Shown here: in pieces, positions 11,906 through 22,078 of the stretch | How positions within the stretch are numbered: the first letter of the stretch is position 1 | Layout of the letters: each line of letters begins with the position of its first letter | NCBI GenBank assembly: GCA_934047225.1 | Contig: OW203987.1 | Location: 9,575,501 to 9,639,500 of the forward strand | Length of the DNA stretch: 64,000 nucleotides | From: Ypsolopha sequella | Taxonomy: Eukaryota; Arthropoda; Insecta; Lepidoptera; Ypsolophidae | Direction of reading: 5' to 3' | Made by a program: the position numbers and the translations under genes | The notes under the pieces: generated by a model | What the model was told of the DNA's origin: nothing | The model's input: only the letters and a program-made list of their open reading frames with translations | The model's database searches: none

Positions 11906-12640
11906 TTTAGGGTTCCGTAGTCAACAACAAGAAACCCTTATAGTTTCGCCATGTCCGTCTGTCTGTCTGTCTGTCTGTCCGCGGCTTAGCTTAGAGACTA
12001 TTAGTACTAGAAAGCTATAATTTGGCATGGGTATAATACACATTTATCACACCAAGAAAGTGGTACAGTAAAATTTTGAAAAAGATTTTTGTTTAGGGTA
12101 CCTCCCCTACATGTAAAGTGGGGGTGATTTTTTTTTCCCTCATCTATCCCCTAGTGTGGGGTGTCGTTAGATAGGTAATTTAAAAATATTGGGGGTGTGA
12201 GAAGACCATTTTTCGATCCAGAGTTTCGTTTGCGAAATATTAAGCTTAAAAGTGTTAATTTTTGTTAGACTCAAGTGTCCCCCCCCCCCCCCCTGCCAGC
12301 GAAACGGTTGTATTTGGAGACGTGAAAAAAATTACGGCAGTAATATACATAAAGAAATTAAAAGGAAAACTAAGTAGGCTAAGTAGTATAACGAGTACAT
12401 ATCACGCCAAACTTTTAGTCCCCTCTAAACACGGGGCGATTCGCATCAGCAGTAACAAAATGTATAGGCCGTTCTTGGGAACAGCAACTTCCGAGCGTAT
12501 TAGAAGTTTTAGCGCGATCCGTATTAGGCGACAAACTTATAAAATGTACTTGGAGAAGAAGTCCGCATATTGTGCAGGGCAACTACGGAACCCTACACTG
12601 TACGTGGCCCGACACGCACTTGGCCGGTTTTATTTGTTAT
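11906..12640. repeat. 'GGTTCCGTA..TTGGCCGG' dispersed repeat, copy 1
   Basis: Begins TTTTTAGGGTTCCGTAG, contains a CTGT/CCGT-rich stretch (11950-11980), and ends CGCACTTGGCCGGTTTT. The same ends bound 12826-13655 and 39162-39462. Confidence 0.6.
12282..12294. repeat. Poly-C tract
   Basis: An uninterrupted run of C residues inside the dispersed repeat. Length is liable to sequencing error. Confidence 0.8.
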
Positions 12641-12825
12641 TTGGTTATTTGATCGGAATAATGAAAATAAAAAATTACCTCGTAACCGAATGTACCTACG
12701 AGTATATATCTATGGCCGCCATTAATTCTTACCCCTGTGATTAAGTAATTGAGTAAAGAGGCGACCTAAGATGTATCCACTTTATTCATTTACAGTTGTA
12801 TCTCTGATACAACACCAAACCGCTG

Positions 12826-13655
12826 CTTTTTAGGGTTCCGTAGTACCTAAAAGGTACAAAAGGAACCTTATGGTGAGACTCCGTTGTCCGTCCGTCTGTC
12901 CGTATGTCACAGCCTCATAACTTTAGCACCGTTAAAAACAAATTCATGAAATTTGGCACAAAAATAGCATTAATTTGCCCACATATTAGGCTGTAAAAAA
13001 ATATGAAAAATTTGAAATTGTTCAAAATATTTCCAAAACAAACGTCAGAAAAATAAAAAATAACAGCCTAAAATCACAATATGGGTATCAAATTATAGGT
13101 AATAAAAAGTTGATTCTAAAACTATATATTTTTAACATATTTACTGACACTGGTTTCGGGAAATCTTTAAAAACCTCCAAAATATGTATGTCCCCCCCCT
13201 TATCTCCGAAACTAGTAGACCGAAAAATATGAAAAAAAATGTCAATTAATTTCATAACTGGCCAATTACAGAAAAACTATAGCGATTAAAAAAAATTCAG
13301 CACTAATGAAAAATACAAAAAAAAGAATTAAAATAAATTAAAAAACATATTTTATAAAAATACAATCTGGGTATCAAATTGTAGGTATTTAAAATCTGAT
13401 TGTTAAAAATATATACTTTTAATATATTTACTGACACTGGTTCCGAGAAGTCTTTAAAAAACCCCAAAAATATGTTTGTTCTCTGAAACTGGTAAACCGA
13501 AAAATATGAAAAAAAATCATGGTAATATATGTTTACGTGAAGATTACAGGAAAAATAACGCGGTTGAGAAATTCACGAAAAAAAAAGTCAAAATTAAATT
13601 TATCATCCACAATACCTAGGTACGCGAGACAGACTCGCACTGGGCCAGTTTTTTT
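12826..13655. repeat. 'GGTTCCGTA..' dispersed repeat, copy 2
   Basis: Starts CTTTTTAGGGTTCCGTAG and ends ACTCGCACTGGGCCAG. An internal segment of about 350 bp is itself repeated: ACTGACACTGGTTTCGGGAA near 13143 and ACTGACACTGGTTCCGAGAA near 13430. Confidence 0.6.
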
Positions 13656-15283
13656 TACAAGCAGAGAACAGACGCATTCCCGATGTAGAAGAGAGCCAGA
13701 GAAGAGAGAAATGTAGAAAGGACAGACGCATTCCAGATGTATTATTTGTGTCAGATCGTGGCAAGGATCCATTTTACCAACTAATTACTAACCATTGGTA
13801 TCTTGGAATGATGCTGCAAATGTGTGGTCAGAAATCAACGTCAGTCCGAGCGCTGACCCGCCTCGCTCCAGTTTACTTGATAAGCCTGATAATGTTGGCC
13901 GTGGGATGAATTAACCGCTTTTCTGACCTACGCCATCGGTTTTAATTGAACAATACTTGGTAAGTGGTATTACAAATTTTAATTGCTAGGTATGATTTTT
14001 CGTAGAATTTTATTCTGGCGCAATACAACGATAACGACGTGCTCATTTTCGATGTATGGCTTCTAGATATTGTCTGGTATAAAGAATCGGCTTGGATAAT
14101 TGCAATGTATAAAAGCCGCGCTATTATTTTTTCCTTTGTGCAATGCATAGGGGAGAACGATGGTGACTTTGCAGAAAACAGGGACATTTTTCCCGCTTGT
14201 TTTTTCTGTTATGAAGACATAATTTATATAGTTGTATCCTCCCCTAATATTTTTATGGTATTATACTCTTACAATGTTTTTTTTCGGGCAATAAATATCT
14301 TATGAATTTCATTTTCGACTAATCTCAGTGTAAAGATGAGTTTAATTGTAAATTCAATCAGTAAATAATATAAGAAAACTTCGTCTAGGACTTGCAGAGT
14401 AAGTACAAAAAAATGGGACAAAACAGTGGAATGCCAGCACGAACACTTTGCGCAAGAATTAACTGTACCTTCAGTGATGCAAGAATTAAGTCTGTTGTTT
14501 ACACAGATGGGCGAGTCTACTCGCCTCGCCTTAAAACATCCAGATCCAGAATACATACACAAGTAGTATTGGAACCGACAACTTTTAACAGTAACATCAG
14601 AATTTCAAAAATCGTGGAAATTCGGTCGATTATTCGAGTCGAGATTCAATTTCGGAATAGGGGAGCTGATCTGATACCAGGATTGGGCACATCGAGTAGT
14701 TATCCTGATTTATAGCCTGATATCCTGAGGGTCCTTGCGAATGGTAGGTAGACATAATTAATCCTAACTTGACGGCGAAATGACCCTACTAGTGTGCCCA
14801 TTAGATTGTTGCCACTCTCCCTCGACGACACCTAGCCACCCCCGCCTGTCCCTCTGGAATGAGCACAATTTACTGACGTAATATAACTCAATTAACTTTT
14901 GATTGAGGTGGAAATCACTACAAGTACCTAACATGCCGTAGTAATTTGGTATCTTGGATTTAGGCCTTATAAGCCAATCTTCGCAGCTACATTCTCAGTG
15001 GAAACTTTTGTGGCTGTCAACAATAAGACAAAGAGTCGGCTATTGGTGACTGGCGACGTCGTCGCCGTTGACATCAGCGAGGCAGGAACGTGAGAGTTTA
15101 CTTTCCAATGATATTTCGAGGCGCGGCACGTGCGCCCCCGCCATGCCTGCCGTAACGGACAGGCTCTGCGAGCTGCTCGTGACGAGGGTTACCAGACGAC
15201 AGGAATTTTCCTGACATGTCAGGAATAAAAAAAGGTTCATCACGAATTTTTTAAAAGAGAATAAATAAATTACTAGAATTAAT

Positions 15284-15560
15284 ATACCGGGTGTAAAAGG
15301 ACAGGTATCTTTAAATGAAACTGCATATTCTACTGATCACACTAATCAACTTTCCCAAAGAATTCCCTGCGGATATGAAAAAATATTTTTTTACCAATAA
15401 TTTTTAAGTTTACTGTTATTTTGTATGGGCAGGTACAACATTATTTTTATTGTCGTTGGTATGTTTCTTTAGGAAACTTTTTCAGTATGACTAGTAGATC
15501 ATGTGGTTTTATTTATTGAGTTACATTGTTTTTAATACACATCTGACAAAAACTGTTGAA
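15284..15560. repeat. Dispersed repeat, also at 51.6-51.8 kb
   Basis: Shares with 51.61-51.82 kb the phrases GTATGTTTCTTT.GGAAA, TTCAGTATGA and a TACTGATCA-type block. It starts CCGGGTGTAAA, and the second copy ends TTTACACCCCGG, suggesting inverted termini. Confidence 0.5.
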
Positions 15561-16257
15561 AATCGTGCCGTCCGCGCTCCCACATTAACATCCTCGTAAA
15601 ACTAGACTAAAGCAAATTTCCTGAATTATCAGGGATTTTGTCAGGATTTCACATTATCAGATTGAACAAAATAAACACACTCAGCTATTGTGGGTTAGTC
15701 GGTTATGTACATAAGCAGAATAAACCAAATAAACCAACCACCACAGTACAAACCATGATGGTTTATTTTATAGTGGCCTGAAGTTAGCTGCACAATCACG
15801 TTTGGCAGTAAATTTTTCCCCACGATTTTTGACGTTTGTTCAGGGTTATTATGACTGAATCGTGGGTGTTTATACTGGAAAATTGTATTTTGATTGTGAT
15901 CTGATGACCGTACCCGTACGTTTTCAACTGTCAAACCGCTGTTCGCCTAAGCCAAATGAGTAAAGAAATCAAAGGAGCAGTAATATTTGTCTATGGGTGT
16001 CTATATGCAGAATCCTGTTTGCGGCCGGTCCGCCATTGCTATGTAACGCTGTCGTGAGTATGTGATCTGTCAAAACAAGCAGTGTTTGTGAAGGTTTAAT
16101 CCGCCATTATTATGTAACCATGTATGTAACATAAAGTTTAGGTATGCATGTTTATTTCGTAGGTATAGCCAGTCCATTGGTTTCCTTAGTCTAAAGCCTA
16201 AGCAAATTAGCCAGTTTGACAATTAAAATCGTACGTTTTACGTCGTCCGTTTGTTGG

Positions 16258-16615
16258 CATAGATTAAATTATGTTAAGGTGTGTTAATTCAAAAACCATT
16301 TCGAGATTTAGGTTTAATAAGCCGCATTTTCGAAGTTTTGGTCTAAAAAACCTCATGATGATGAATATTTTTACGAAAAGGCTGCAACTTCCATTTGCCC
16401 TCGTGTGACGTCACTTGACTAATGGCTGTTTAGAAATGTGTCCTTTGCTATCAAGATAAATTTATAATAATTTGCTTCGGACTAATTTGACAGCTAGATA
16501 GACAGACAGACACAGGCCACTTTTTTATAAGCAATCACACATCACAATCAGTATAACTAATGTCTAAAACTTTTAAGTGACAAGGTCGTCGGACAAATCT
16601 TTAAAAAATCATAAA
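16258..16615 (-). repeat. Dispersed repeat R41, copy A
   Basis: Reverse-oriented copy of the sequence at 41080-41480 and 32975-33438. Shared blocks are the CATCATGAGG/CCTCATGATG segment, the TGACGTCAC block, AACAGCCAT and the CTGTCTGTCTA block. No ORF is shared among the copies. Confidence 0.75.
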
Positions 16616-17199
16616 AAAGCAATGGTTAATTTATTTACCAAAATAATGAAAACAATATCTTAAAACGGCGTATATTCTCTGAAAAAAAAATCAAAAACAT
16701 TTTTTTTAAATTAAGCTATGGGAATTCCACAACGTAACCGTACTCGTGATCTCGTGACAATGAATAGTCCAGTACACATCTCCATGAGGGTTTCGGAAAA
16801 CACCTAAGCTGATTTAGGACTGTACCAGGAAACCTTCCGTTTTTACATACCAGTATGAAGTACTTATTGATATTTTATCGTAAGCAAACTCGAAATCGAG
16901 TTTTTACACTGTGTGTCTTAAAATATGTCTCAGTGTCCTAGCCTATAATAATCGAAGCTATAATTATTTAAGTATTTATGTAAATAGGTTGGTATTCTTA
17001 TGTTAAATATGCATAGCGCAAATATATGCAGTGAAGTGGCAGTGAATGAACGGATGATAGAGAATAGAAAACTCTTCCTTTTACTTCTACATGCCAACAA
17101 ATATGTCTCAACATGGGCGCCAATTGGAAAAGAAAATACGCAGCAATGATTCGCATGGCCAGACATAACAGCATATCTGTAAAAATGCAGTGGCCTGTA

Positions 17200-17213
17200 T
17201 TGAACATAATTAA
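17200..17213. repeat. Left target-site duplication of PLE-B
   Basis: TTGAACATAATTAA, repeated exactly at 20327-20340 on the other side of the element. The last bases may overlap the element end. Confidence 0.85.
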
Positions 17214-17424
17214 AATTTATTGAAAAAGGCGTTACTTTGCGGAAGTCCATCATAAATTTGTAGATATATTAATAATTTGCAATATTCCGCTAAACACTCC
17301 CACCATGCTATTCAAAATGCAGACTCAAGCACCGCCCGCCCTCCCGCATAAAACATGCACAAGCAAAGCAAGCAGTACGAGCACAAAATAAAGCAATCTT
17401 AAATAACAAGCAAGAAAACTTATC
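17211..17424 (-). repeat. PLE-B downstream pseudo-LTR
   Basis: A 214-bp copy identical by eye to 19953-20166 (constant offset of 2742). On the minus strand it starts GATAAGTTTTC, directly after the predicted hammerhead cleavage base. Confidence 0.95.
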
Positions 17425-17462
17425 GACACGTGTTTCGCCTCTAAACGAGGCATCCTCGGGAT
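17422..17462 (-). ncRNA. Hammerhead-ribozyme-like motif of PLE-B
   Basis: On the minus strand: ATC (17462-17460) and GAT (17424-17422) form stem I. The core CCGAGGA has one change from CUGANGA. GCCTC (17451-17447) and GAGGC (17441-17437) form stem II with a GTTTA loop. GAA is followed by ACAC/GTGT (17433-17426) as a tiny self-complementary stem III, and C17425 is the cleavage base. The predicted 3' product begins at 17424, which is exactly where the direct repeat begins. A stem III this short usually favours cleavage in the dimeric state. Confidence 0.82.
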
Positions 17463-17520
17463 GTGTAGTCCGCCCGACCGCTCGACAGCAAATGACGAGC
17501 TGCCGCCCGGAGCTCACCTT

Positions 17521-19995
17521 TTATACACCGGCCTGGCTAGTTGTTTGGTGGGAATAAATGGATGACGAAAACATACGTAAAAGGGGAGTACTTATAAAAT
17601 TTGTTTGTTCGTTCAGTAAATCAGAGTTATTCTTGTTTTTCAATATCTCTAACTGTTCTAGCACACACATTCTTAAACCTTTCTTACAAATATGTTTTAT
17701 ATCAAATGAATGATTGTTAGGCAAACTATGACCGGACTCTAAAATATGTTTCGCAAAATGTGATTTTTCGGGATGATTATTTCTATAGGCTGAGATGTGT
17801 TCTTTATACCTAGTTTCAAAGCTACGACCCGTTTGACCGATGTAAACACCGTTACATTCACTGCAGCACAATTTGTAAATACCCGACTGTTGTTTTTTAT
17901 CTAACTTATCCTTTCCATTGCAAAGCCGCTTGATCTTATTATTAGTTCTGAAAGCAACGCGAACACCAGAACGCCGAAAGATCTTCGCAACCCGTTCAGA
18001 AATCGGTCCTAGGTAAGTTAAGCTGGTTTTATATTTTTGAATACTTTCAGGCTGTAAAGCGGACAAATTACTTCTGATAATACTATTTTGTTTTTTATGG
18101 ATTAATCGGTCAACCATTTTAGTACTATACCCGTTATTAAAAGCAATCTGATATATGATATTGAGCTCTTTTTTATAGTTGTCCGGACTTAAGGGCACCG
18201 TCATTAATCTGTGAACATAACAACGAAAAGCAGCAAGTTTATGTTCCCAAGGGTGACAAGATGAAGCGGGTATTACAGTATCGGTGTGTGTTGGCTTACG
18301 GTATATTTGAAATTCATGTTGATGTTGTGATCTTGTAATAGTTAAATCTAGAAAATTAAGGGAGTTTTCTTGTTCGACTTCTAATTTAAATTTTATTTTT
18401 GAGTGAATTTTGTTAAGTTTGTTGACAAATATATCTAGCTGCCTACTAGTACCCGTCCAGCAAAGAATGACGTCATCAACGAATCTATAATAATACAAAA
18501 TATTAGAATTATTGACAATATGTTTGGTCTCGAAACTGTCCATGAAAATATCAGCCATCAACGGACTTAAGGGTGAACCCATTGCTAAACCTTCTTTTTG
18601 CATGTAGAAACTATTGTTGAATTTGAAATAGTTTTGTTGCATGCAAACTGATGTGAGGTTCAGGAGGTCATCAATTTCGCCAGTGTGAAGACGTTGTTTT
18701 TCTAACAAATTTCTAATTATAGTCAAACATTCGTCATAAGGAACATTGGTAAATAAGCTATCTACATCCAAAGATACTAACTTCGCATTAGAGGGTAAAT
18801 GAACATTATGAATTTTCGATATTAAATCCTCTTTATTCTTAAGACAATAGATAGGCTTGAAAGAAGTTTTTTCTAACAAAATGTGATTTAACCGTTTTGA
18901 CAAATCATAAGCTGGGGCACCGATGTAAGAGACAACTGGACGAACCGGAATGTTATCTTTGTGTATTTTTGGCAAACCGTACAAAGCTGGGGCCACGGGG
19001 TTCATAGGCAGTAATTTCGCTTTAGATTGAGTGTTATCTGGAAAAACAAAGGATGTGTTATTGACGGCCAATTTTAACTCAGCTTGAAATTTCTTAGTTG
19101 GATCCGAATTAAGTGGAACAAACTCGTCACCCTGAATGACGTCATTCACTTTACTATTATATTCTTCGCGATTCATTATAACTACTGTATTACCTTTATC
19201 CGCTTTTGAAATTACTAGATCGTTATCATTAACCCTACACTGAATCGATTTAAATGTTGCTAGTTCCGGGTTGATTTGTTCTTTTGAGGAGACAGCAACT
19301 TTTAGTATTTCATTCGTAACTAAACTCTTAACAATATTATCTTTTTTAGAAACTATAGCAGTAATCTCAGCATCAACAGCTAAATTTTGCAATGAATTTT
19401 GGGACAAATTAGAAGGAATATTGTATTTTAAGCCCTTTTCCAAAAGTGACATCTCGCTAGTAGGAAAATCAATGTTAGTTAAATTTTTTACGCGAGGGTG
19501 GAATGGAAATGTTGACGAATTTTGCACGGGATGGTTAATTAAACGGTTATTACACTGTATTAATCTGTCCAACTTGCCCCTCTGGATGAGATATTTTTCG
19601 TGTACCACTTTCGACGCCAAATCTCTAGCCTTTCTGTCTAGGCTATCAAATTCACTGCTGTGTAAAGAAAAAGTTAATTCAGTATGGAGAACTTTTAGAT
19701 GAGTTTTAAGATTATTTCTTACCGAGAACCAATACCTTATTTCATCATTCAACCACGCTAGTTGTGCTTTTTTGATAGCTAAAAACGATGACCTAGTGTG
19801 TATGTTACAACGGATATTTAATTTTATGTAGTTGGGGACAATTTGATTTTTCTTACATTGTTGATTAAACCAAACATTTTGTGAAGCAAGTCGATGTAAT
19901 TTGGTAAGCTTAACATACAATTTCGCCTGTTCAGCTATGCTTGCTGACCGAATAAAATTTATTGAAAAAGGCGTTACTTTGCGGAAGTCCATCAT
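17521..19995 (-). CDS. Penelope-like element polyprotein (RT plus GIY-YIG), PLE-B
   Basis: Open frame of 824 codons. The start (MMDFRKVTPFSINF) lies inside the upstream pseudo-LTR, so the same first 14 codons recur as a dead-end ORF in the downstream copy. RT motifs are ISKADKGNTVVIMNREEY, YGLPKIHKDNIPVRPVVS, KEGLAMGSPLSPLMADIFMD and the catalytic RFVDDVILCW. The C-terminal endonuclease shows GIYKLCCSECNGVYIGQTG and RSFETRYKEH, the GIY and YIG strands and the conserved Arg helix. A Cys pair precedes the domain. No stop or frameshift is seen. It is closer to PLE-C (26947-27987) than to PLE-A, sharing LAMGSPLSP and the IGQTGRSF block. It should be a complete, potentially active protein. Confidence 0.95.
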   Translation of the reverse strand: MMDFRKVTPFSINFIRSASIAEQAKLYVKLTKLHRLASQNVWFNQQCKKNQIVPNYIKLNIRCNIHTRSSFLAIKKAQLAWLNDEIRYWFSVRNNLKTHLKVLHTELTFSLHSSEFDSLDRKARDLASKVVHEKYLIQRGKLDRLIQCNNRLINHPVQNSSTFPFHPRVKNLTNIDFPTSEMSLLEKGLKYNIPSNLSQNSLQNLAVDAEITAIVSKKDNIVKSLVTNEILKVAVSSKEQINPELATFKSIQCRVNDNDLVISKADKGNTVVIMNREEYNSKVNDVIQGDEFVPLNSDPTKKFQAELKLAVNNTSFVFPDNTQSKAKLLPMNPVAPALYGLPKIHKDNIPVRPVVSYIGAPAYDLSKRLNHILLEKTSFKPIYCLKNKEDLISKIHNVHLPSNAKLVSLDVDSLFTNVPYDECLTIIRNLLEKQRLHTGEIDDLLNLTSVCMQQNYFKFNNSFYMQKEGLAMGSPLSPLMADIFMDSFETKHIVNNSNILYYYRFVDDVILCWTGTSRQLDIFVNKLNKIHSKIKFKLEVEQENSLNFLDLTITRSQHQHEFQIYRKPTHTDTVIPASSCHPWEHKLAAFRCYVHRLMTVPLSPDNYKKELNIIYQIAFNNGYSTKMVDRLIHKKQNSIIRSNLSALQPESIQKYKTSLTYLGPISERVAKIFRRSGVRVAFRTNNKIKRLCNGKDKLDKKQQSGIYKLCCSECNGVYIGQTGRSFETRYKEHISAYRNNHPEKSHFAKHILESGHSLPNNHSFDIKHICKKGLRMCVLEQLEILKNKNNSDLLNEQTNFISTPLLRMFSSSIYSHQTTSQAGV

Positions 19996-20166
19996 AAATT
20001 TGTAGATATATTAATAATTTGCAATATTCCGCTAAACACTCCCACCATGCTATTCAAAATGCAGACTCAAGCACCGCCCGCCCTCCCGCATAAAACATGC
20101 ACAAGCAAAGCAAGCAGTACGAGCACAAAATAAAGCAATCTTAAATAACAAGCAAGAAAACTTATC
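19953..20166 (-). repeat. PLE-B upstream pseudo-LTR
   Basis: Identical by eye to 17211-17424. It carries the ORF start. Its 5' end on the minus strand (20166) is the base that would follow hammerhead cleavage, and it abuts the inverted copy there. Confidence 0.95.
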
Positions 20167-20326
20167 TTGCTTGTTATTTAAGATTGCTTTATTTTGTGCT
20201 CGTACTGCTTGCTTTGCTTGTGCATGTTTTATGCGGGAGGGCGGGCGGTGCTTGAGTCTGCATTTTGAATAGCATGGTGGGAGTGTTTAGCGGAATATTG
20301 CAAATTATTAATATATCTACAAATTT
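20167..20326 (+). repeat. Inverted partial pseudo-LTR of PLE-B
   Basis: Perfect reverse complement of most of the adjacent pseudo-LTR. It lacks the outermost GATAAGTTTTC bases and the last ~40 bp, giving a 160-bp-arm palindrome with a short loop. Confidence 0.93.
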
Positions 20327-20340
20327 TTGAACATAATTAA
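20327..20340. repeat. Right target-site duplication of PLE-B
   Basis: TTGAACATAATTAA, the exact partner of 17200-17213. Confidence 0.85.
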
Positions 20341-20540
20341 TTAGTTCTACTTACTAATTAACCAAACGTCAAAGTTACAAAATGTTAGTTACTGATCACA
20401 ATGTTCTTTTTGATGTACAAAAGGGGTAATTAAAGACCAGCGTGTATAATGTTTAAAAAGTTTGTCAAGCGTATATATATACGTGGTACAGAAAGAATGG
20501 GTTCCGTAAATAGTGATTTGTATGTAGAAGATGTTTTAAT

Positions 20541-20894
20541 TTAAGGTGGATGGTCCAAGGTAGTTTTTATAAAAAACTTGTGAAAACCAATAACGACGAC
20601 AGAAGAATTATTATTTAATTCTGTTATGTTTTTCCACACGTTCCATCAACATACACCCGCGAATATTCAGTTTTTCTTAAAAACAAAATGTTTTAACAGA
20701 CTAATTTTGCAATTTAAAACTTTCATACATTGGATTACAAAAAATTTAAATAACAAAATTAGATTCTAAAAATGTTTGTTTGTAAAAAAAACTGATTATT
20801 CGCGGGTGTAAAGTTGATGGAACGAGTGGAAAAAGGTAACAGAATTAAATAATAATATTTCTGTCGTCGTTATTGGTTGGACCATCCACCTTAA
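20541..20894. mobile_element. TTAA-flanked foldback element
   Basis: TTAA at 20541-20544 and 20891-20894 bracket a 346-bp element with termini GGTGGATGGTCCAA / TTGGACCATCCACC. Long subterminal arms follow (AATAACGACGACAGAA / TTCTGTCGTCGTTATT and ACACCCGCGAATA / TATTCGCGGGTGT). There is no ORF. TTAA duplication is typical of piggyBac-type transposition, but the termini do not show the usual CCC start, so the superfamily is only a suggestion. Confidence 0.75.
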
Positions 20895-21429
20895 TGTAGA
20901 AAATTGCCACCGATTTTCAGCCTTAGCTTGTACTAAATAAAGGAACACAAAAACAAAACAATTATACAACCAAAATCAAAAATAAAATGACATCAAAACA
21001 CAAAGAAGATAAACTAAAACATTTCTACCTAATACGTAATTAAAAGTGCTCTTTTCCTTTCATAGCCCCTATTGCTTATGCTATGGTCCGGCGGAGTTCA
21101 CTGAAAAGGTTTCCATTTTCAGACGAAACGCTAAAAACGCAACATGCTCTTGCATTGCGTAGCTGCTGTGTATGAACAATAATCAAGCAAGACCGACACC
21201 ACCACCACATTCTTTAATTGATATTGTTCATTACATGCTGGCTGCAGCTATCAAAGAGTTCGCAGAATCGTCCGCGGCAACGATGGCAAAGACACATACG
21301 GTCATTACACAAACTGTCCTGACACACGAAGTGCAAGATAAACAGATTGCTTACTCAGGCCGGTATAGAGGGGGGGTAATGGGTGTCCTATACTCCTATC
21401 CCCCCGAAATCTTTGAACTTCAAAACATA

Positions 21430-21790
21430 TAAGAGATATATAGTCACGACATGAGTCCCCAAAGGGGGTGTCAGAGGTGTTCCAAGTGTGAACTGTGAAA
21501 TGCAAGCCACAGCCCACACTCGGTGCAACCCCGTTTCACCGACGATTATTGTGATGGGTGGTGAGCCCTATCGCCGTACTTCGGGCACATATACACGCTT
21601 TTCAGGGCATGCAGGTTTCCTTATGATGTTTTCCTTCACCGTTCAGCAAGTGATAAGTAAGAACAAATACTATGTACACAAATTCCGAAAAATTGATTGG
21701 TGCATGCCCACGGATATCTATGTGCATGCCCGATCGGGGATCGAACCCGGATCTCAAGATACCGGTGCAACATGTATCCCCGAGGAGTGC
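21430..21790 (-). repeat. SINE-A, tandem copy 1
   Basis: Plus-strand phrases GGGGGTGTCAGAGGTGTTCC, CGTTTCACCGACGATTATTG, CTTCACCGTTCAGCAAGTG and ATCGAACCCGGATCTCAAG. The last is a reversed tRNA box B, so the element reads on the minus strand. Confidence 0.72.
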
Positions 21791-22078
21791 TAGAGGTGTT
21801 TCCGAGCGTAGAATGTCACTGAACAATCAAAACTCGTACACCCTCTTTTCACCGACGATTTTTACGCCCCAATGTGATAAGGGGTTCGGGCACTAATACG
21901 CGCAAGCTATTTAATCTTTAGGGCCTGCGTGATGCGAGTTTACTTCATGGTGTTTTCCTTCACCGTCCAGTAAACGGTAAATAGACATAAATTCCGAAAA
22001 ACTCACTGGTACATGGTCCACCGGTACTATTCAAACCTGGGTCTCAAGACTGAGAATCCCGGCGTCCTACCGACTCAC
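21780..22078 (-). repeat. SINE-A, tandem copy 2
   Basis: Directly abuts copy 1 and repeats the same order: GAGGTGTTTCCGAGCG, TTTTCACCGACGATTTTTAC, CTTCACCGTCCAG, ATTCCGAAAAACTCACTGG, then AAACCTGGGTCTCAAGACTG and CCTACCGACTCAC, the reversed box B and box A parts. Confidence 0.72.

Larger units (their letters stand above)
9922..17199. other. Intergenic repeat-rich region
   Basis: No supported exon. It carries SINE-A (10110-10430), a foldback (11147-11317) and its half copy (11805-11910), two 'AGGGTTCCGTA' repeats (11906-12640 and 12826-13655), a poly-C tract (12282-12294) and two diverged dispersed repeats (15284-15560 and 16258-16615). The last two recur at 51.6 kb and at 33/41 kb. 13.8-15.2 kb has no recognisable structure beyond short chance ORFs. 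Confidence 0.5.
17211..20326 (-). mobile_element. PLE-B, complete Penelope-like element with direct and inverted pseudo-LTRs
   Basis: Reading on the minus strand: an inverted partial copy (20326-20167), an upstream pseudo-LTR (20166-19953), the RT/GIY-YIG gene, a hammerhead motif, and a downstream pseudo-LTR (17424-17211). The two 214-bp direct copies look identical base for base and the inverted 160-bp copy matches too. With the intact ORF and a perfect 14-bp target duplication, this implies a recent insertion. The inverted piece fits the foldback tails known for Penelope elements. Confidence 0.93.

Noticed and set aside
12262..12744. 160-codon ORF
   Set aside because: It runs through a poly-C tract and a dispersed repeat shared with 23.4 kb; no protein motif.
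16930..17253. ORF beginning with the same 14 residues as the PLE-B protein
   Set aside because: This is the start codon region of the downstream pseudo-LTR reading out into flanking DNA, not a gene.
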